DNA of 39,176 nt, taken from assembly GCA_004375715.1 (NCBI GenBank), contig SOKP01000187.1, positions 1 through 39,176 on the forward strand. Direction: 5' to 3'. The position numbers were made by a program, and so were the translations under genes. The notes below the pieces were generated by a model that did not search any database, was not told the DNA's origin, and worked only from the letters and a program-made list of their open reading frames with translations. Each line of letters opens with the position of its first letter. The stretch's first letter is position 1. The DNA comes from Promethearchaeota archaeon. Its GTDB lineage: Archaea; Asgardarchaeota; Lokiarchaeia; Sigyniarchaeales; SOKP01. Positions 16,451 through 25,891 of this stretch are shown here, piece by piece.

Positions 16451-17968
16451 ATGTCTTTAAAGCTTGGTATAGTTTTTAATTTTCTTCAATTACCTGATGT
16501 TTCAAATTATCCTTTTGTTATAAATAAGAGGAGTGGTGGATTACTCGTTAAAAAGGGCTTGTTTGTATATACTAAATCTATCGAAGGTTATTTAATAGGC
16601 AAAATTGAAAAAATTGTGCTATTAAACGAATATTTCTCTGATGCTCTTACAATCAAGGCTTATAACAGCGAAACTAACCCAAATATTCTAAAAGGACTCT
16701 TTCCTAGTGACGATTTTGAATATGCTATTGCAATTGTAAGAAACTTAGGAATAGTAGAATTCAGTGACCTTAACGAAACTGAGTTTAACAGGATAAAAAG
16801 GATGATGTATCCAGCAAGTCCAGGCAAAGAAGTTTTTTTAGTTGAAGAAGAAACCCTAGATGATTTTATTGGTATTAATCGTAAGCACGGATTAAATGTT
16901 GGAAAAGTTAAAGTATCTAACATCGAAGCTCTTATCGACATGGATCGATTGCTAAACAAACATTTTGCAATTCTTTCAATCTCGGGAGGAGGCAAAAGTT
17001 ATCTTACTTCAGTATTGATAGAAGAACTATTAACAAGAGAGAATAGCTATGGAACACCAGCGATCATTATGGTTGATGTTCACGGTGAATATACGTATCT
17101 TAAAAACATTCCCTCGTTAAAGAGTAAAGTTAAAGTCGTAGACACTTCGTACTTCCAAATTTCAACCCCTAGCTTAAGTGCTTATATTTTTAAAAAATAT
17201 CAAGAACAAATTTCTTATGTTCAAATAAGAGAGTTAGCTAAATACATTAAGAAATTGAGAAAAAACAAAAAAAAATACGCACTTAATGAAATTATTGAAG
17301 AAATTGAGAATGATCCAGAGGGTAGTAAAAATACTAAACAAGCTTTGATAGGGTGGTTATCTGAATTAAACTGGTTAAACTTATTCGGACCGCAAGAAAA
17401 TCCAGTTATAAGTAATTTTGTGAATCAAGGAGAAATATCTATTTTTAATCTCCAAAATGAAATTTCAATCCGGAAAAAACAGATAATTGTCGATTATATA
17501 TGTACTCGTTTGTTTTATCTAAGAAGAATGAATAAGATTCCTCCGTTTCTATTGATAATTGAGGAATCACACCAATTCTGCCCAGAAGCAGCTCATTCAA
17601 AAGCAATTTCAAAACATATAATTGAAACAATTGCAAGAGAAGGAAGGAAATTTATGGCATGTTTATGTTTAATAAGCCAAAGACCTAAAAAGTTAAGTAC
17701 TACTGCTTTATCGCAAACAAATTCGAAATTAATTCTTAATATTAAAAATCCTTACGATTTAAAGCATCTAATGGACAGTTCCGAAGCAATCACAAAAGAT
17801 TTTGCTAATATGATTTCAAGCCTTGGCGTTGGTGAAATGTTATTAATGGGGAATGCCGTAAATTATCCAATATTTGTAGATATACGAGAAAGAAAATTTA
17901 AATCTCCAACTGAACACGCAACTTTAGCTCAAGAATGCATCAACTGGAAAAAGATCCACTCAATTTAA
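16451..17968 (+). CDS. herA: HerA-like DNA translocase/helicase
   Basis: A 505-aa FtsK/HerA-class ATPase. An N-terminal HAS-barrel-like beta domain (about 1-130) is followed by the ATPase: Walker A at 176-183 (SISGGGKS), the HerA-typical MVDVHGEY at 207-214, a Walker B in LLIIEESHQFCP, AREGRKF, and the arginine-finger strand ISQRPKKL. HerA forms a hexameric DNA pump that works with the NurA nuclease in archaeal end resection. NurA and Mre11-Rad50 are not in the window, so the partner must lie elsewhere. The Walker A has the compact S-G-G-G-K-S form seen in HerA proteins. Family assignment is firm; a variant serving another process cannot be excluded. Confidence 0.85.
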   Translation: MSLKLGIVFNFLQLPDVSNYPFVINKRSGGLLVKKGLFVYTKSIEGYLIGKIEKIVLLNEYFSDALTIKAYNSETNPNILKGLFPSDDFEYAIAIVRNLGIVEFSDLNETEFNRIKRMMYPASPGKEVFLVEEETLDDFIGINRKHGLNVGKVKVSNIEALIDMDRLLNKHFAILSISGGGKSYLTSVLIEELLTRENSYGTPAIIMVDVHGEYTYLKNIPSLKSKVKVVDTSYFQISTPSLSAYIFKKYQEQISYVQIRELAKYIKKLRKNKKKYALNEIIEEIENDPEGSKNTKQALIGWLSELNWLNLFGPQENPVISNFVNQGEISIFNLQNEISIRKKQIIVDYICTRLFYLRRMNKIPPFLLIIEESHQFCPEAAHSKAISKHIIETIAREGRKFMACLCLISQRPKKLSTTALSQTNSKLILNIKNPYDLKHLMDSSEAITKDFANMISSLGVGEMLLMGNAVNYPIFVDIRERKFKSPTEHATLAQECINWKKIHSI

Positions 17969-18178
17969 CTGGTCCATTATTTCACTTCTAATATGCTGGT
18001 TTCTTTTGTTCAGTACAATCATTTTTTTTGTCTTTGAAACCCTAAAAACATTAATTATACTTCGACTTTCCAACTTCATTAGGAGCTCTTCTAACATTAG
18101 TGTTTGAATAAAAGAGAATTCTTTCTTAAGTAATTCTTCTAAACGCTTATCTAAAATTTCGCCTTTATTTTTTATCAA
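17960..18178 (-). CDS. Small helix-rich protein, possible winged helix
   Basis: A 72-aa ORF from TTG at 18178. The same frame stays open about 55 bp further upstream (ending NQKPVVNSLIDI) without another clear start. The sequence alternates charged helices (EILDKRLEELLKKEF, LMLEELLMKLE) with a basic beta-hairpin-like segment (INVFRVSKTKKMIVL), a pattern compatible with a winged-helix fold. It overlaps the 3' end of the convergent HerA gene by 9 bp and lies just downstream of the reverse-strand cdc48. Similar small wHTH proteins are common in archaea, but I cannot assign a family, and expression is uncertain. Confidence 0.45.
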   Translation of the reverse strand: MIKNKGEILDKRLEELLKKEFSFIQTLMLEELLMKLESRSIINVFRVSKTKKMIVLNKRNQHIRSEIMDQLN

Positions 18179-18311
18179 AATATCTATTAAAGAATTTACA
18201 ACAGGTTTTTGATTCCATCTGTGACTTTCGATGATAAATCACCTTTAACTAATTATAATTTAAAATTTGTTACTAAGTAAAATAATATCCAACAAATTAA
18301 TTTTATGAATA

Positions 18312-20537
18312 TTACACAACCATCTGATCTTCTTTTGATTGTTGAATGATTCTACTTTTTAATTTTTTTCCAAAATCTTCATACCACTTAATTATTTCTG
18401 GTGTAATGCTGGGGTAAACCGATTCTAGTGCCATGTTAAAATGTTCCTCGGTAATTTTCCTTGCTCTCAAATTTTCTCTTAAAGCAATCATGCCAGCTTC
18501 ACGACATAAAGTTTCTACATCTGCTCCAGTGAAACCGTCTAGCATCTTATTTAACTTATTTAAATCAATATTAGCAGCTAAAGGCATGTCTTTGGTAAAA
18601 ATGTTTAGTATTTGTTGTCTTCCATCTTCATCAGGACCGGGAACGAGGAGTATTCTATCAATTCTCCCCGGTCTTATTAAGGCAGGGTCTAAAATGTCGG
18701 GGCGATTTGTAGCAGCAATCACTATAATATCTTTTTTTACTTCTATCCCATCCAACTCAGTTAAAAATTGCGAGAGAACTTTTTCTGAAACTCCTGAATC
18801 GGTAGTGTGTCTACCTCTACTTGGAGCTATCGAATCAAATTCATCAAAAAAGATGATACATGGCGCTGCCATTTTAGCTTTTCGAAATACTTCACGAATT
18901 GCTTTTTCGCTTTCTCCAACATATTTTGATAGCAATTCAGGTCCTTTAATTGATATAAAATTTGCTTTAGTTTCCGTTGCTACTGCACGAGCTAATAACG
19001 TCTTTCCACATCCAGGAGGTCCGTAAAGTAGGATTCCTCTTGGAGGACTTATTCCCATTCGCTTGAATATTTTAGGATGAGATAAAGGCCAATCAACAGA
19101 TTCTATCAACTTTTGCTTTAAATCTTCCAATCCACCTATTTGATCCCAAGTAACATTTGGTATTTCAACGAACACTTCTCTTATTCCAGATGGCATTACT
19201 TCTTTTAAAGCTTCCTCAAAATCTGCTTGGGTAACTTCTATTTGTTCCAATAACTCAGGATCAATAATTTCTGAATCCAAATCAATTTGTGGTAGATATC
19301 TTCTAAGAGCGGCCATTGCTGCTTCTCGGCAGACTGCAGAAATATCTGCTCCTACAAATCCATGAGTTATATTTGCAAACTCTTTTAATGATATTTTTTT
19401 ATCGAGGGGCATGTTCCTCGTGTGAATTTGAAAAACTTCTCTCCTTCCTTTTTCATTTGGTACTTTTATCTCTATTTCGCGATCAAATCTACCTGGGCGC
19501 CTTAATGCAGGGTCTAAACTATTTGGTCTATTTGTTGCGCCTATAACGATTACTTTACCTCTACTATGCAACCCATCCATTAATGCTAATAATTGAGCGA
19601 CAACCCTTCTTTCAACTTCCCCTGTAACAGTTTCTCTTTTAGGAGCGATAGCGTCAATTTCATCAATAAAAATTATTGAAGGGCTTTTTTCTTCAGCCTC
19701 AATGAATATTTTGCGTAATTTTTTTTCTGACTCACCATAAAACTTACTCATTATTTCGGGACCATTTATTGAGATAAAGTAGGCTTCACTTTCGTTTGCT
19801 ACGGCTTTAGCTAATAGAGTTTTTCCACACCCTGGAGGTCCTCTTAATAAAACACCTTTTGGAGGGTCAATACCTAAACGCTTAAATAATGAAGGATGTC
19901 TTAATGGGAGCTCAACCATTTCTCTAACTCTTTGTATTTCACGATCTAAACCTCCAACATCTTCGTACGTAACATAATCGGTCCCCCGCTCTTCATCTTC
20001 AGTAATATGTTCGCTAATGTGGAGAGATGTTTCTGGCTTAATAGTACAAATACCACTCGGTCTCATACTTATGACCTTAAAAGTAATTTCCCGGCTGATC
20101 CCTATTGATATAAATATGAAATCATCAATAGTAACGGGATAATTACTCAATTTTCGTTTAACGAAGGTTTCAAACCTTGGGTTTGATTTTATTTTAACGC
20201 TAATTGGTGCTAGAACGATATTTTGAGCGGAATGAATTTTTACTTTTTTGATTTGAATCGTTTCGTCTATATTCGTTCCGATATTCTTTTTCAATCTAGA
20301 ATCAATACGTATGATCCCTAAACCACTATCTTGCGGATAACTGGGCCAAGCTATTCCAGCACTCTCTTTCTTTCCAACAAGGGCGATAACGTCGCCGGTT
20401 TTTATATCTAACCTCTCCATGGTTTCCTGATCAATTCTAGCTATATTTCGACCAATATCCCTTTTTTTTGCTTCTTGTACTCGTAAAGATACTTTGAGAT
20501 TAGCCTTGCTATTTGAGTTGTTTTCTTTTGTTGACAT
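18312..20537 (-). CDS. cdc48: CDC48/VAT AAA+ unfoldase
   Basis: A 741-aa archaeal p97 homologue. The N-domain (about 1-185, double-psi barrel plus beta clam) binds substrates. D1 has Walker A GPPGCGKT at 233-240, Walker [15 protein letters not shown] and arginine fingers in [10 protein letters not shown]2 repeats the layout with GPPGCGKT and [12 protein letters not shown]. All catalytic motifs are intact. The hexamer extracts and unfolds proteins, in archaea partly to feed the proteasome. The C-terminus (KEDQMVV) lacks the hydrophobic-Tyr-X motif that docks ATPases on the proteasome. An SD-like AAAGGTCC precedes the ATG. It lies downstream of fen1, nob1, nadK and aIF5A on the same strand. Confidence 0.95.
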   Translation of the reverse strand: MSTKENNSNSKANLKVSLRVQEAKKRDIGRNIARIDQETMERLDIKTGDVIALVGKKESAGIAWPSYPQDSGLGIIRIDSRLKKNIGTNIDETIQIKKVKIHSAQNIVLAPISVKIKSNPRFETFVKRKLSNYPVTIDDFIFISIGISREITFKVISMRPSGICTIKPETSLHISEHITEDEERGTDYVTYEDVGGLDREIQRVREMVELPLRHPSLFKRLGIDPPKGVLLRGPPGCGKTLLAKAVANESEAYFISINGPEIMSKFYGESEKKLRKIFIEAEEKSPSIIFIDEIDAIAPKRETVTGEVERRVVAQLLALMDGLHSRGKVIVIGATNRPNSLDPALRRPGRFDREIEIKVPNEKGRREVFQIHTRNMPLDKKISLKEFANITHGFVGADISAVCREAAMAALRRYLPQIDLDSEIIDPELLEQIEVTQADFEEALKEVMPSGIREVFVEIPNVTWDQIGGLEDLKQKLIESVDWPLSHPKIFKRMGISPPRGILLYGPPGCGKTLLARAVATETKANFISIKGPELLSKYVGESEKAIREVFRKAKMAAPCIIFFDEFDSIAPSRGRHTTDSGVSEKVLSQFLTELDGIEVKKDIIVIAATNRPDILDPALIRPGRIDRILLVPGPDEDGRQQILNIFTKDMPLAANIDLNKLNKMLDGFTGADVETLCREAGMIALRENLRARKITEEHFNMALESVYPSITPEIIKWYEDFGKKLKSRIIQQSKEDQMVV

Positions 20538-20624
20538 ATTAGGACCTTTAATACTATTTTGAGTATTCTAAAAATATAAAAGAATAATTTTGTAAAAATT
20601 TTTGCTTTTTTTTGAAGATAAATT

Positions 20625-21680
20625 TTAATTTTTTTTGAAGAAACTATCTAATGAAACTTGTGTTTTGGAAGAATTCTGTTTTTTTAAGCGTTCAATCGCG
20701 TTTTCAACCCTTTGTCTTGAAAAATTGTGTTGTTCTATAAGAAGTTCTTCGACTTTTTCGTATTTACTTTTTTCCCAGGTTATCTTTGGATAGTCTTTTT
20801 TTATATTTGGGTATAAAAAGATCTCTTTTATTTGTTCAATAGTACTTCTATCAACTTGAATTTCAATATTCCCCACTTTAACTTGATTATTTATTATATT
20901 GTCTAATGAACCGTGCTTTCTAATAAGTTCGAGAGCTTTATGTTGCCCAATCCCTTTAATACCGGGATAGAAATCCGTTCCTATTAATATTCCCATTTCT
21001 ACTAACTGTTCGCGCGTTATGTGTAAATTTTCAAGAAATTTTGATAGGGAGATGTACTCGATATCAAGTGTAACAGTTGTGTTTTTAAGTTTCTTACTCC
21101 GGCTCACAGCAAAATTTCGTATTAGCCTCTCTCCTCCAAAGAGTAATGTATCGTAATCTTGAGAGGCGCATGCCCAAGCATCTCCATTTTCGACTAAAAA
21201 AGCGGATTGAGCTTCACCTTCAGAAGTAGCATCAACGATGGGTATTCCAAGATATTTTAATAATTTCTTACTTTCCTCAATCATGGTAGTATCCAATTTG
21301 GAAGTCATCTGAGCATATTTTTTAGCTTCTCTATAATCCCCCTCCTCTTGTGCTTTGATCATCTTATTCTTTGCATCTTCTTTGATTCTTCTTCTTTCTT
21401 TTATAGTCTCCATTTTTAACTCAGAAGGAATTCCATCAAACACATAAATAGGTTTTATGCTATGCTCTAAAAAATTAATTGTTCTATAGAATAATCCTGA
21501 TAGATGGGAAGTGATATTTCCATTGTAGTCTTTTAGTGGTGTTCCATCTCTTTGCCGGATAATAGCTAAGAACTGGTATATCGTGTTAAAGGCGTCGATA
21601 GCAATTTGTTTATTTAATAAATTATCAAAAGTTATAGTTCTCCTTACTTCTTTTACTAGTTCGTTTATTTTAGTGCCCAT
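20625..21680 (-). CDS. fen: Flap endonuclease FEN1
   Basis: A 351-aa structure-specific nuclease that removes 5' flaps during Okazaki-fragment maturation and repair. N-region (IAIDAFNTIYQFL) and I-region (EGEAQSAFLVENGDAWACAS) acidic residues are present, and the helix-hairpin-helix is GTDFYPGIKGIGQHKAL. The C-terminal TQVSLDSFF (about 340-348) is a canonical PCNA-binding PIP box (Q-x2-L-x2-F-F). Length is normal for the archaeal enzyme. The start ATG at 21680 lies 57 bp downstream of the nob1 stop. Confidence 0.95.
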   Translation of the reverse strand: MGTKINELVKEVRRTITFDNLLNKQIAIDAFNTIYQFLAIIRQRDGTPLKDYNGNITSHLSGLFYRTINFLEHSIKPIYVFDGIPSELKMETIKERRRIKEDAKNKMIKAQEEGDYREAKKYAQMTSKLDTTMIEESKKLLKYLGIPIVDATSEGEAQSAFLVENGDAWACASQDYDTLLFGGERLIRNFAVSRSKKLKNTTVTLDIEYISLSKFLENLHITREQLVEMGILIGTDFYPGIKGIGQHKALELIRKHGSLDNIINNQVKVGNIEIQVDRSTIEQIKEIFLYPNIKKDYPKITWEKSKYEKVEELLIEQHNFSRQRVENAIERLKKQNSSKTQVSLDSFFKKN

Positions 21681-21737
21681 GGTTTATCTCTATTTTATAT
21701 CCAATAATTATCTAAGTTTTATTCTATATATTTTCCA

Positions 21738-22292
21738 CTATATTTTTTCCTTTTTTAACAAACGCTTCTTGAGTTGCAATCCACACCTTTCACATTTTTT
21801 GTCTAAATCTTCTGGTTTGTGCAGGGTTTTGCAATAAGGGCAATATACTTCGAAGTACATTTTTTCCTCTATTCCTTTTTTATATAGAGGTTTGAACCTA
21901 ATTTTTAACATAGTACATAAATTTTCCATGGAATAATCATTAGTATATAGTATGATATCTTCCGGGTATGTGTCCATTAATTCTAATACTAAACCCATTA
22001 AGTTGATGTCGTTCTTAGATAAAACCTTCGTAGTACCAGTTGATTTGGATTTTTCCTCAACTACATTTGAGTATTTATCCTGACTTCTCTTAACGACTAG
22101 TTTTCCAGTCTCAATTGCTAATTCTATTCTAAATAAAATATTTCTGTTTCGATTGATGTATTTTCGTACTTTTAACTCATTCACAATCTCTGGTGTTGTG
22201 AAAATTCTTTCTGGAAAGTAATTAAAATCTACGCCAGTTAAAAATATATTTGTATCAAAAACTAAAATTGATTTCTTCTTCTGGACTGTCGT
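21738..22292 (-). CDS. nob1: NOB1-like rRNA endonuclease with non-standard start
   Basis: PIN-domain endonuclease for 3' maturation of 16S rRNA, with a C-terminal zinc ribbon (CPYC...CERC). The first ATG (22184) would give 148 aa and remove the first catalytic strand. The same frame continues upstream with SILVFDTNIFLTG and TTPEIVNEL, which supply the first catalytic Asp and a conserved Glu. The frame is open back to a TAG at 22293-22295, and none of the codons between it and the PIN strand is ATG, GTG or TTG. The first codon after the TAG is ACG (22290-22292), seven bases after AAGGTG, giving 184 aa. A start at ATT (in SIL), or a +1 shift from nadK, are alternatives. It overlaps the nadK 3' end by 38 bp. 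Confidence 0.8.
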   Translation of the reverse strand, partial: TTVQKKKSILVFDTNIFLTGVDFNYFPERIFTTPEIVNELKVRKYINRNRNILFRIELAIETGKLVVKRSQDKYSNVVEEKSKSTGTTKVLSKNDINLMGLVLELMDTYPEDIILYTNDYSMENLCTMLKIRFKPLYKKGIEEKMYFEVYCPYCKTLHKPEDLDKKCERCGLQLKKRLLKKEKI

Positions 22293-23181
22293 CTAACGGC
22301 ACCTTTATAGTTCCAATTATCTTTTTCCTTAATCTTCTAATATAGTTATCGCTAATACTTTTAGAAAGACGAATAAAACTTGTATGAGAATTGGCTTTAC
22401 GAACTCTAACTATTGATTTTGGTTGGACATCTTTTAAAGTTTTTTGACCATCAATAATAATCTTAGCGCTTAATCTCGGTCTTAAAAGTTGGATTTCAAC
22501 TTCGCTTTCTATTGGTAGTACGATAGGTTTCAAGCCTGATCGAGCAAAACTATTTAACGGTGTAATTTGCATTATATCCATCGTTGATTTAACAATCGCT
22601 CCACCTGCGCTAAGGTTATATGCAGTAGAACCAACAGAAGTAGATACAATAATTCCATCTAGATAACTACGATTGAGATAACAACCGTCTATTTTTATGG
22701 ATGCCAAAAGAACTTTTGAACTCTTTGATGAGATTATTAAAATTTCGTTTAGAGCATTACTCAATCGAATTTCTTCAGAATCCTTTAATAAAAAAGCAGC
22801 TAATTTAGAGCATTTTTCAATTAAAAATTCGCCTTTTAAAACACGATTTATATCGTTAAAAACATTCCTTTCATTTGTTTCATCTAGGAATCCTAGGGAC
22901 CCAATATTAACGCCTAGTAGGGGAGGTGCGTTTCTAGGTGGCAAACCACCTGCTACTCGTAATATAGTTCCATCTCCCCCTATAGAGATTAAAAATTTTG
23001 TGTTATCTTTCGTCATTTCCTTTAAATCTTTTCCACTATGAGGAAAGATTTTAGGTGCGATTCTAGTCTCCATTTGAACAATCTCACCCTTTTTTACTAA
23101 AAATTCGAAAATCTTTTTTGTTAAGTTAATCGCTCTCTCTGAGTCCATTCTGCAAGCTAAAGAAATTGGTTTTTTTTCCAT
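22255..23181 (-). CDS. nadK: NAD kinase
   Basis: A 308-aa ATP- or polyphosphate-dependent NAD kinase making NADP. Diagnostic motifs: SIGGDGTIL (66-74, catalytic Asp in GGDG), NIGSLGFL, NALNEILI (NE motif) and DGIIVSTSVGSTAYNLSAGG. The C-terminal about 25 residues after LRKK extend a little past the usual end. The ATG is preceded by GGAGTGAT. The stop (TGA at 22255-22257) sits in GTTTTTGAT, where the overlapping nob1 frame continues, so the two genes are translationally linked. Confidence 0.93.
   Translation of the reverse strand: MEKKPISLACRMDSERAINLTKKIFEFLVKKGEIVQMETRIAPKIFPHSGKDLKEMTKDNTKFLISIGGDGTILRVAGGLPPRNAPPLLGVNIGSLGFLDETNERNVFNDINRVLKGEFLIEKCSKLAAFLLKDSEEIRLSNALNEILIISSKSSKVLLASIKIDGCYLNRSYLDGIIVSTSVGSTAYNLSAGGAIVKSTMDIMQITPLNSFARSGLKPIVLPIESEVEIQLLRPRLSAKIIIDGQKTLKDVQPKSIVRVRKANSHTSFIRLSKSISDNYIRRLRKKIIGTIKVPLDDSPEEEINFSF
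22300..22305 (-). promoter_or_regulatory. Shine-Dalgarno candidate for nob1
   Basis: AAGGTG on the minus strand, inside the nadK coding sequence, seven bases before the ACG at 22292-22290. It fits the archaeal 16S anti-SD well and has ideal spacing. This is the main reason for proposing ACG as the nob1 start. Confidence 0.4.
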
Positions 23182-23291
23182 ATCACTCCGCCTCTTTTAA
23201 GCGTTTTTCTTGAATAGTAATACACAATAAGAAATATTAAAATTTGGGAAATTAATTCTATTATTATGCTTTATTCTGTTCTAATAGCTTA

Positions 23292-23720
23292 TTAGGTAAT
23301 AATAACTCTGTTTATCAAAGTTTTTCCTGCAAGTTGCCAATATTCTACTTGTGCTAAAGACATTTTACCGGGATCCTTTTGTAAATCTTTTATTTTTTGT
23401 TTTAATTCTTCATCTGCAGGCCAATTAACATCCACAGATTCATAAGATTCAAGATCCATTATGTTAATTGATGTATCTTCAATAAAATTAATTTGAGCTG
23501 TGCCTTTGAGGATCTCTGGAATTTCAACCATGTGACCAGAGGGTATGGTGAGAGATCTCTTGTTATTATCAAATACTCCGACACATACAACCCGAACTTT
23601 TGCATGTCCATGCTTTCCTGACTTACTTCTTTCAGTTGCTTTAATTTGGCACGGTTCTTCTTCAACCATGATATATTGTCCGGTTTTTAACTTCTGAATT
23701 TCAGTTCTTCTAATACTCAT
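23292..23720 (-). CDS. eif5a: Translation factor aIF5A
   Basis: A 142-aa archaeal IF5A: an N-terminal SH3-like domain and a C-terminal OB fold. The hypusination loop SKSGKHGHAK (32-41) is intact, with the modified Lys at K36. The factor promotes peptide-bond formation at stalled, Pro-rich sites. AAGGAGAT lies upstream of the ATG at an ordinary spacing. It is the first gene of the reverse-strand block and diverges from srp54 across a 153-bp AT-rich promoter region. The gene for deoxyhypusine synthase is not in the window. Confidence 0.95.
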   Translation of the reverse strand: MSIRRTEIQKLKTGQYIMVEEEPCQIKATERSKSGKHGHAKVRVVCVGVFDNNKRSLTIPSGHMVEIPEILKGTAQINFIEDTSINIMDLESYESVDVNWPADEELKQKIKDLQKDPGKMSLAQVEYWQLAGKTLINRVIIT

Positions 23721-23873
23721 ATTCTAAAATCTCCTTTTTTTCTGTATTGTTAATAAGTAATGTTTATTATTTTCACATATCTTTTTTTATATTATAATTA
23801 TAATCATTTAAAAAAAAATATTAGTTTTTGTTTATTTTAATTACTAAAACATAAATAAAATTTCATTTATACT

Positions 23874-25217
23874 ATGGCGTTTAATAAATTAGGGAAAGAT
23901 CTAGAATCGATAATGCGAAAATTGCGAGGTTTACCAAAAATCGATAAGGATGCAATTAACATGGCAATAAAGGAGCTACAAAAAAGTCTTTTGGGAGCAG
24001 ATGTGAAAGTAGAATTAGTCTTCCAGATGACTGAAAATATCAAAAAAGAAGCAATGAACACAGATTTAAAACGAGCGAGAAGGAAAGACTTCATAATTAA
24101 GCTCGTTCATGATGAGTTAGTGAAAACAATTGGAGGGAAATCTGCCCCATTAAGAATAAAGCCAGGAAAGAGCAATGTTATTCTACTTGTTGGAATCCAA
24201 GGTTCAGGTAAAACTACTTCTATCGGCAAGCTAGCGCGATTTTATAAGAATAAAGGATACAAAGTAGCCGCAGTTACTACTGATACATGGCGTCCTGGGG
24301 CTTATGAACAACTAGTACAGTTAACAGACCAAATTGGAGTTAAATGTTATGGTAACCCAAATGAAAAAAATGCGATCAAACTTGCTGTTAGAGAAACTAA
24401 AAAAGCAATAAATGACGAGCATGACATAATAATTGTAGATACTGCTGGCCGACATAAAGAAGAAAAAGAATTAATGAGAGAGATGGAAAAAATCGAATCA
24501 AGTTTAAAACCTAACGAAGTTATCTTAGTAATTGATGGAACATTAGGGCAACAAGCTTATTCACAAGCAGAAGAATTTGCTAAATCTACAAATATTGGTA
24601 GTATAATCGTTACCAAACTAGATGGAACAGCTAAAGGAGGTGGAGCACTTTCTGCTTGTGCTGCCACTAATCAATCCATTAGATTCATTGGAGTTGGTGA
24701 AAAATTAGAGGATTTGGAAGAATTTAATCCAACAACATTTGTAGGTTCTCTATTAGGCATTCCTGATATAGAAGGATTGGTCAAAAAGGTACAAGAGGCT
24801 GAGATTGATGTTGATTCTGATTTGGTTAAAAGAATGATGAAAGGAAAATTTACTCTCGACGATCTTTATAATCAATTGAAATCTATTAAAAAAGTTGGTA
24901 AAATGAAAAATATATTAGCAATGATGGGAGGAGGTAATATTCCTGAAGCGCTAACTGATGACGCTGAAAAAAATTTAGAGAAATGGGAAGTTGTTTTGAA
25001 TTCTTTAACTCAAGCAGAAAAAGACGATCCAAAAATTATCAAAAAAACACGAAAAAGAAGAATTGCTCTTGGGAGTGGCACTGATTACACTACAATAAAT
25101 AAAATGCTTGATCAATATAATCAAATGAAAAAGTTCATGAAAAAAGCTCTTCAAATGCAAAAAAAGGGAAAAGGAATGCCGGGTCTTCCAGGATTAGGAA
25201 AAGACTTTAAATTTTAA
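23874..25217 (+). CDS. srp54: Signal recognition particle protein SRP54
   Basis: A 447-aa SRP GTPase. The N domain (about 1-90) is followed by the G domain with [32 protein letters not shown] and [14 protein letters not shown]. The M domain (about 300-447) has Met-rich helices ([30 protein letters not shown]) for signal peptides and 7S RNA. It targets nascent membrane and secreted proteins to the translocon. Length is normal. The 7S RNA gene is not recognised in the window. Confidence 0.96.
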   Translation: MAFNKLGKDLESIMRKLRGLPKIDKDAINMAIKELQKSLLGADVKVELVFQMTENIKKEAMNTDLKRARRKDFIIKLVHDELVKTIGGKSAPLRIKPGKSNVILLVGIQGSGKTTSIGKLARFYKNKGYKVAAVTTDTWRPGAYEQLVQLTDQIGVKCYGNPNEKNAIKLAVRETKKAINDEHDIIIVDTAGRHKEEKELMREMEKIESSLKPNEVILVIDGTLGQQAYSQAEEFAKSTNIGSIIVTKLDGTAKGGGALSACAATNQSIRFIGVGEKLEDLEEFNPTTFVGSLLGIPDIEGLVKKVQEAEIDVDSDLVKRMMKGKFTLDDLYNQLKSIKKVGKMKNILAMMGGGNIPEALTDDAEKNLEKWEVVLNSLTQAEKDDPKIIKKTRKRRIALGSGTDYTTINKMLDQYNQMKKFMKKALQMQKKGKGMPGLPGLGKDFKF

Positions 25218-25241
25218 CATGTATATTTTAATCTGATCAAG

Positions 25242-25874
25242 TTGGATTTCTTAATATTTTTGGAATGCGTTACTCAATATACCAAAAGCGATATTGATAA
25301 AGGAAAAACTCCCCTCGATGTATATACGCTCTGCGCTATTATAAGAGAATCTTTTTGTATATCTTATACAATAAGAAAAAATAATAATTTATACTTATAT
25401 ATTGAAACAGATCACCTTTTTATAAAGATTGAAGGTAAATCTGTGAGATATTTAGGTTCTGATGAGAGATCCCAAGCTTTACTTTTATTGAGAGCTATTA
25501 TGAAAATAGAAACCAATGAAAATTATAACGATCGAGAATGGATAAAGTCAACTCCAGGGATATACATCAAAAAGTTGCCTAGCTCAGAATTTATTTTGGA
25601 AAACATTAACGGCAACTTTAATGATAATAGGATATTTATTACTGACATTTCTAAAGAAAAAGTTAAACAAAATGTGAAGTATGGAGAGAACATTGATGAA
25701 AATAGCTCAGATTGCTATCTTTTTTCATTTTCTCAAGAATCAATCACTTTTCTTAAGTTTATACAAAAAGTTAATGAAGAGTGTAGTTTAAAAAATATAG
25801 ATCTTTCAAAAATAAGAGGAATTGAAAATAAAATATTATATATAAATTTCTTAGACGATCACAGAAATTACTGA
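25242..25874 (+). CDS. trmY: TrmY-like tRNA pseudouridine-54 N1-methyltransferase, divergent
   Basis: A 210-aa protein that lines up by eye with the archaeal SPOUT methyltransferase TrmY (DUF358), which methylates pseudouridine 54 in the tRNA T-loop. Shared landmarks: an early hydrophobic strand (FLIFLECV), a central helix with SYTIRKNNNLYLYI, then GKSVRYLGSDERSQA (86-100; the family has G-x-V-R-x-L-S-P-D-E-R-S) and STPGIYIKKL. The C-terminal SAM-binding region is recognisable but diverged (FSFSQESITFLK, where TrmY has a conserved DH). The TTG start at 25242 has only a weak RBS. It sits 24 bp after srp54 and 17 bp before dihydroorotase, suggesting one operon. Activity is unproven given the divergence. 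Confidence 0.55.
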   Translation: MDFLIFLECVTQYTKSDIDKGKTPLDVYTLCAIIRESFCISYTIRKNNNLYLYIETDHLFIKIEGKSVRYLGSDERSQALLLLRAIMKIETNENYNDREWIKSTPGIYIKKLPSSEFILENINGNFNDNRIFITDISKEKVKQNVKYGENIDENSSDCYLFSFSQESITFLKFIQKVNEECSLKNIDLSKIRGIENKILYINFLDDHRNY

Positions 25875-25891
25875 AAAACTGATAGGAAACG

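Noticed and set aside
18433-19026. 197-codon ORF antisense to cdc48
   Set aside because: It is a shadow of the conserved AAA+ coding sequence with no homology-like motifs or ribosome binding site.
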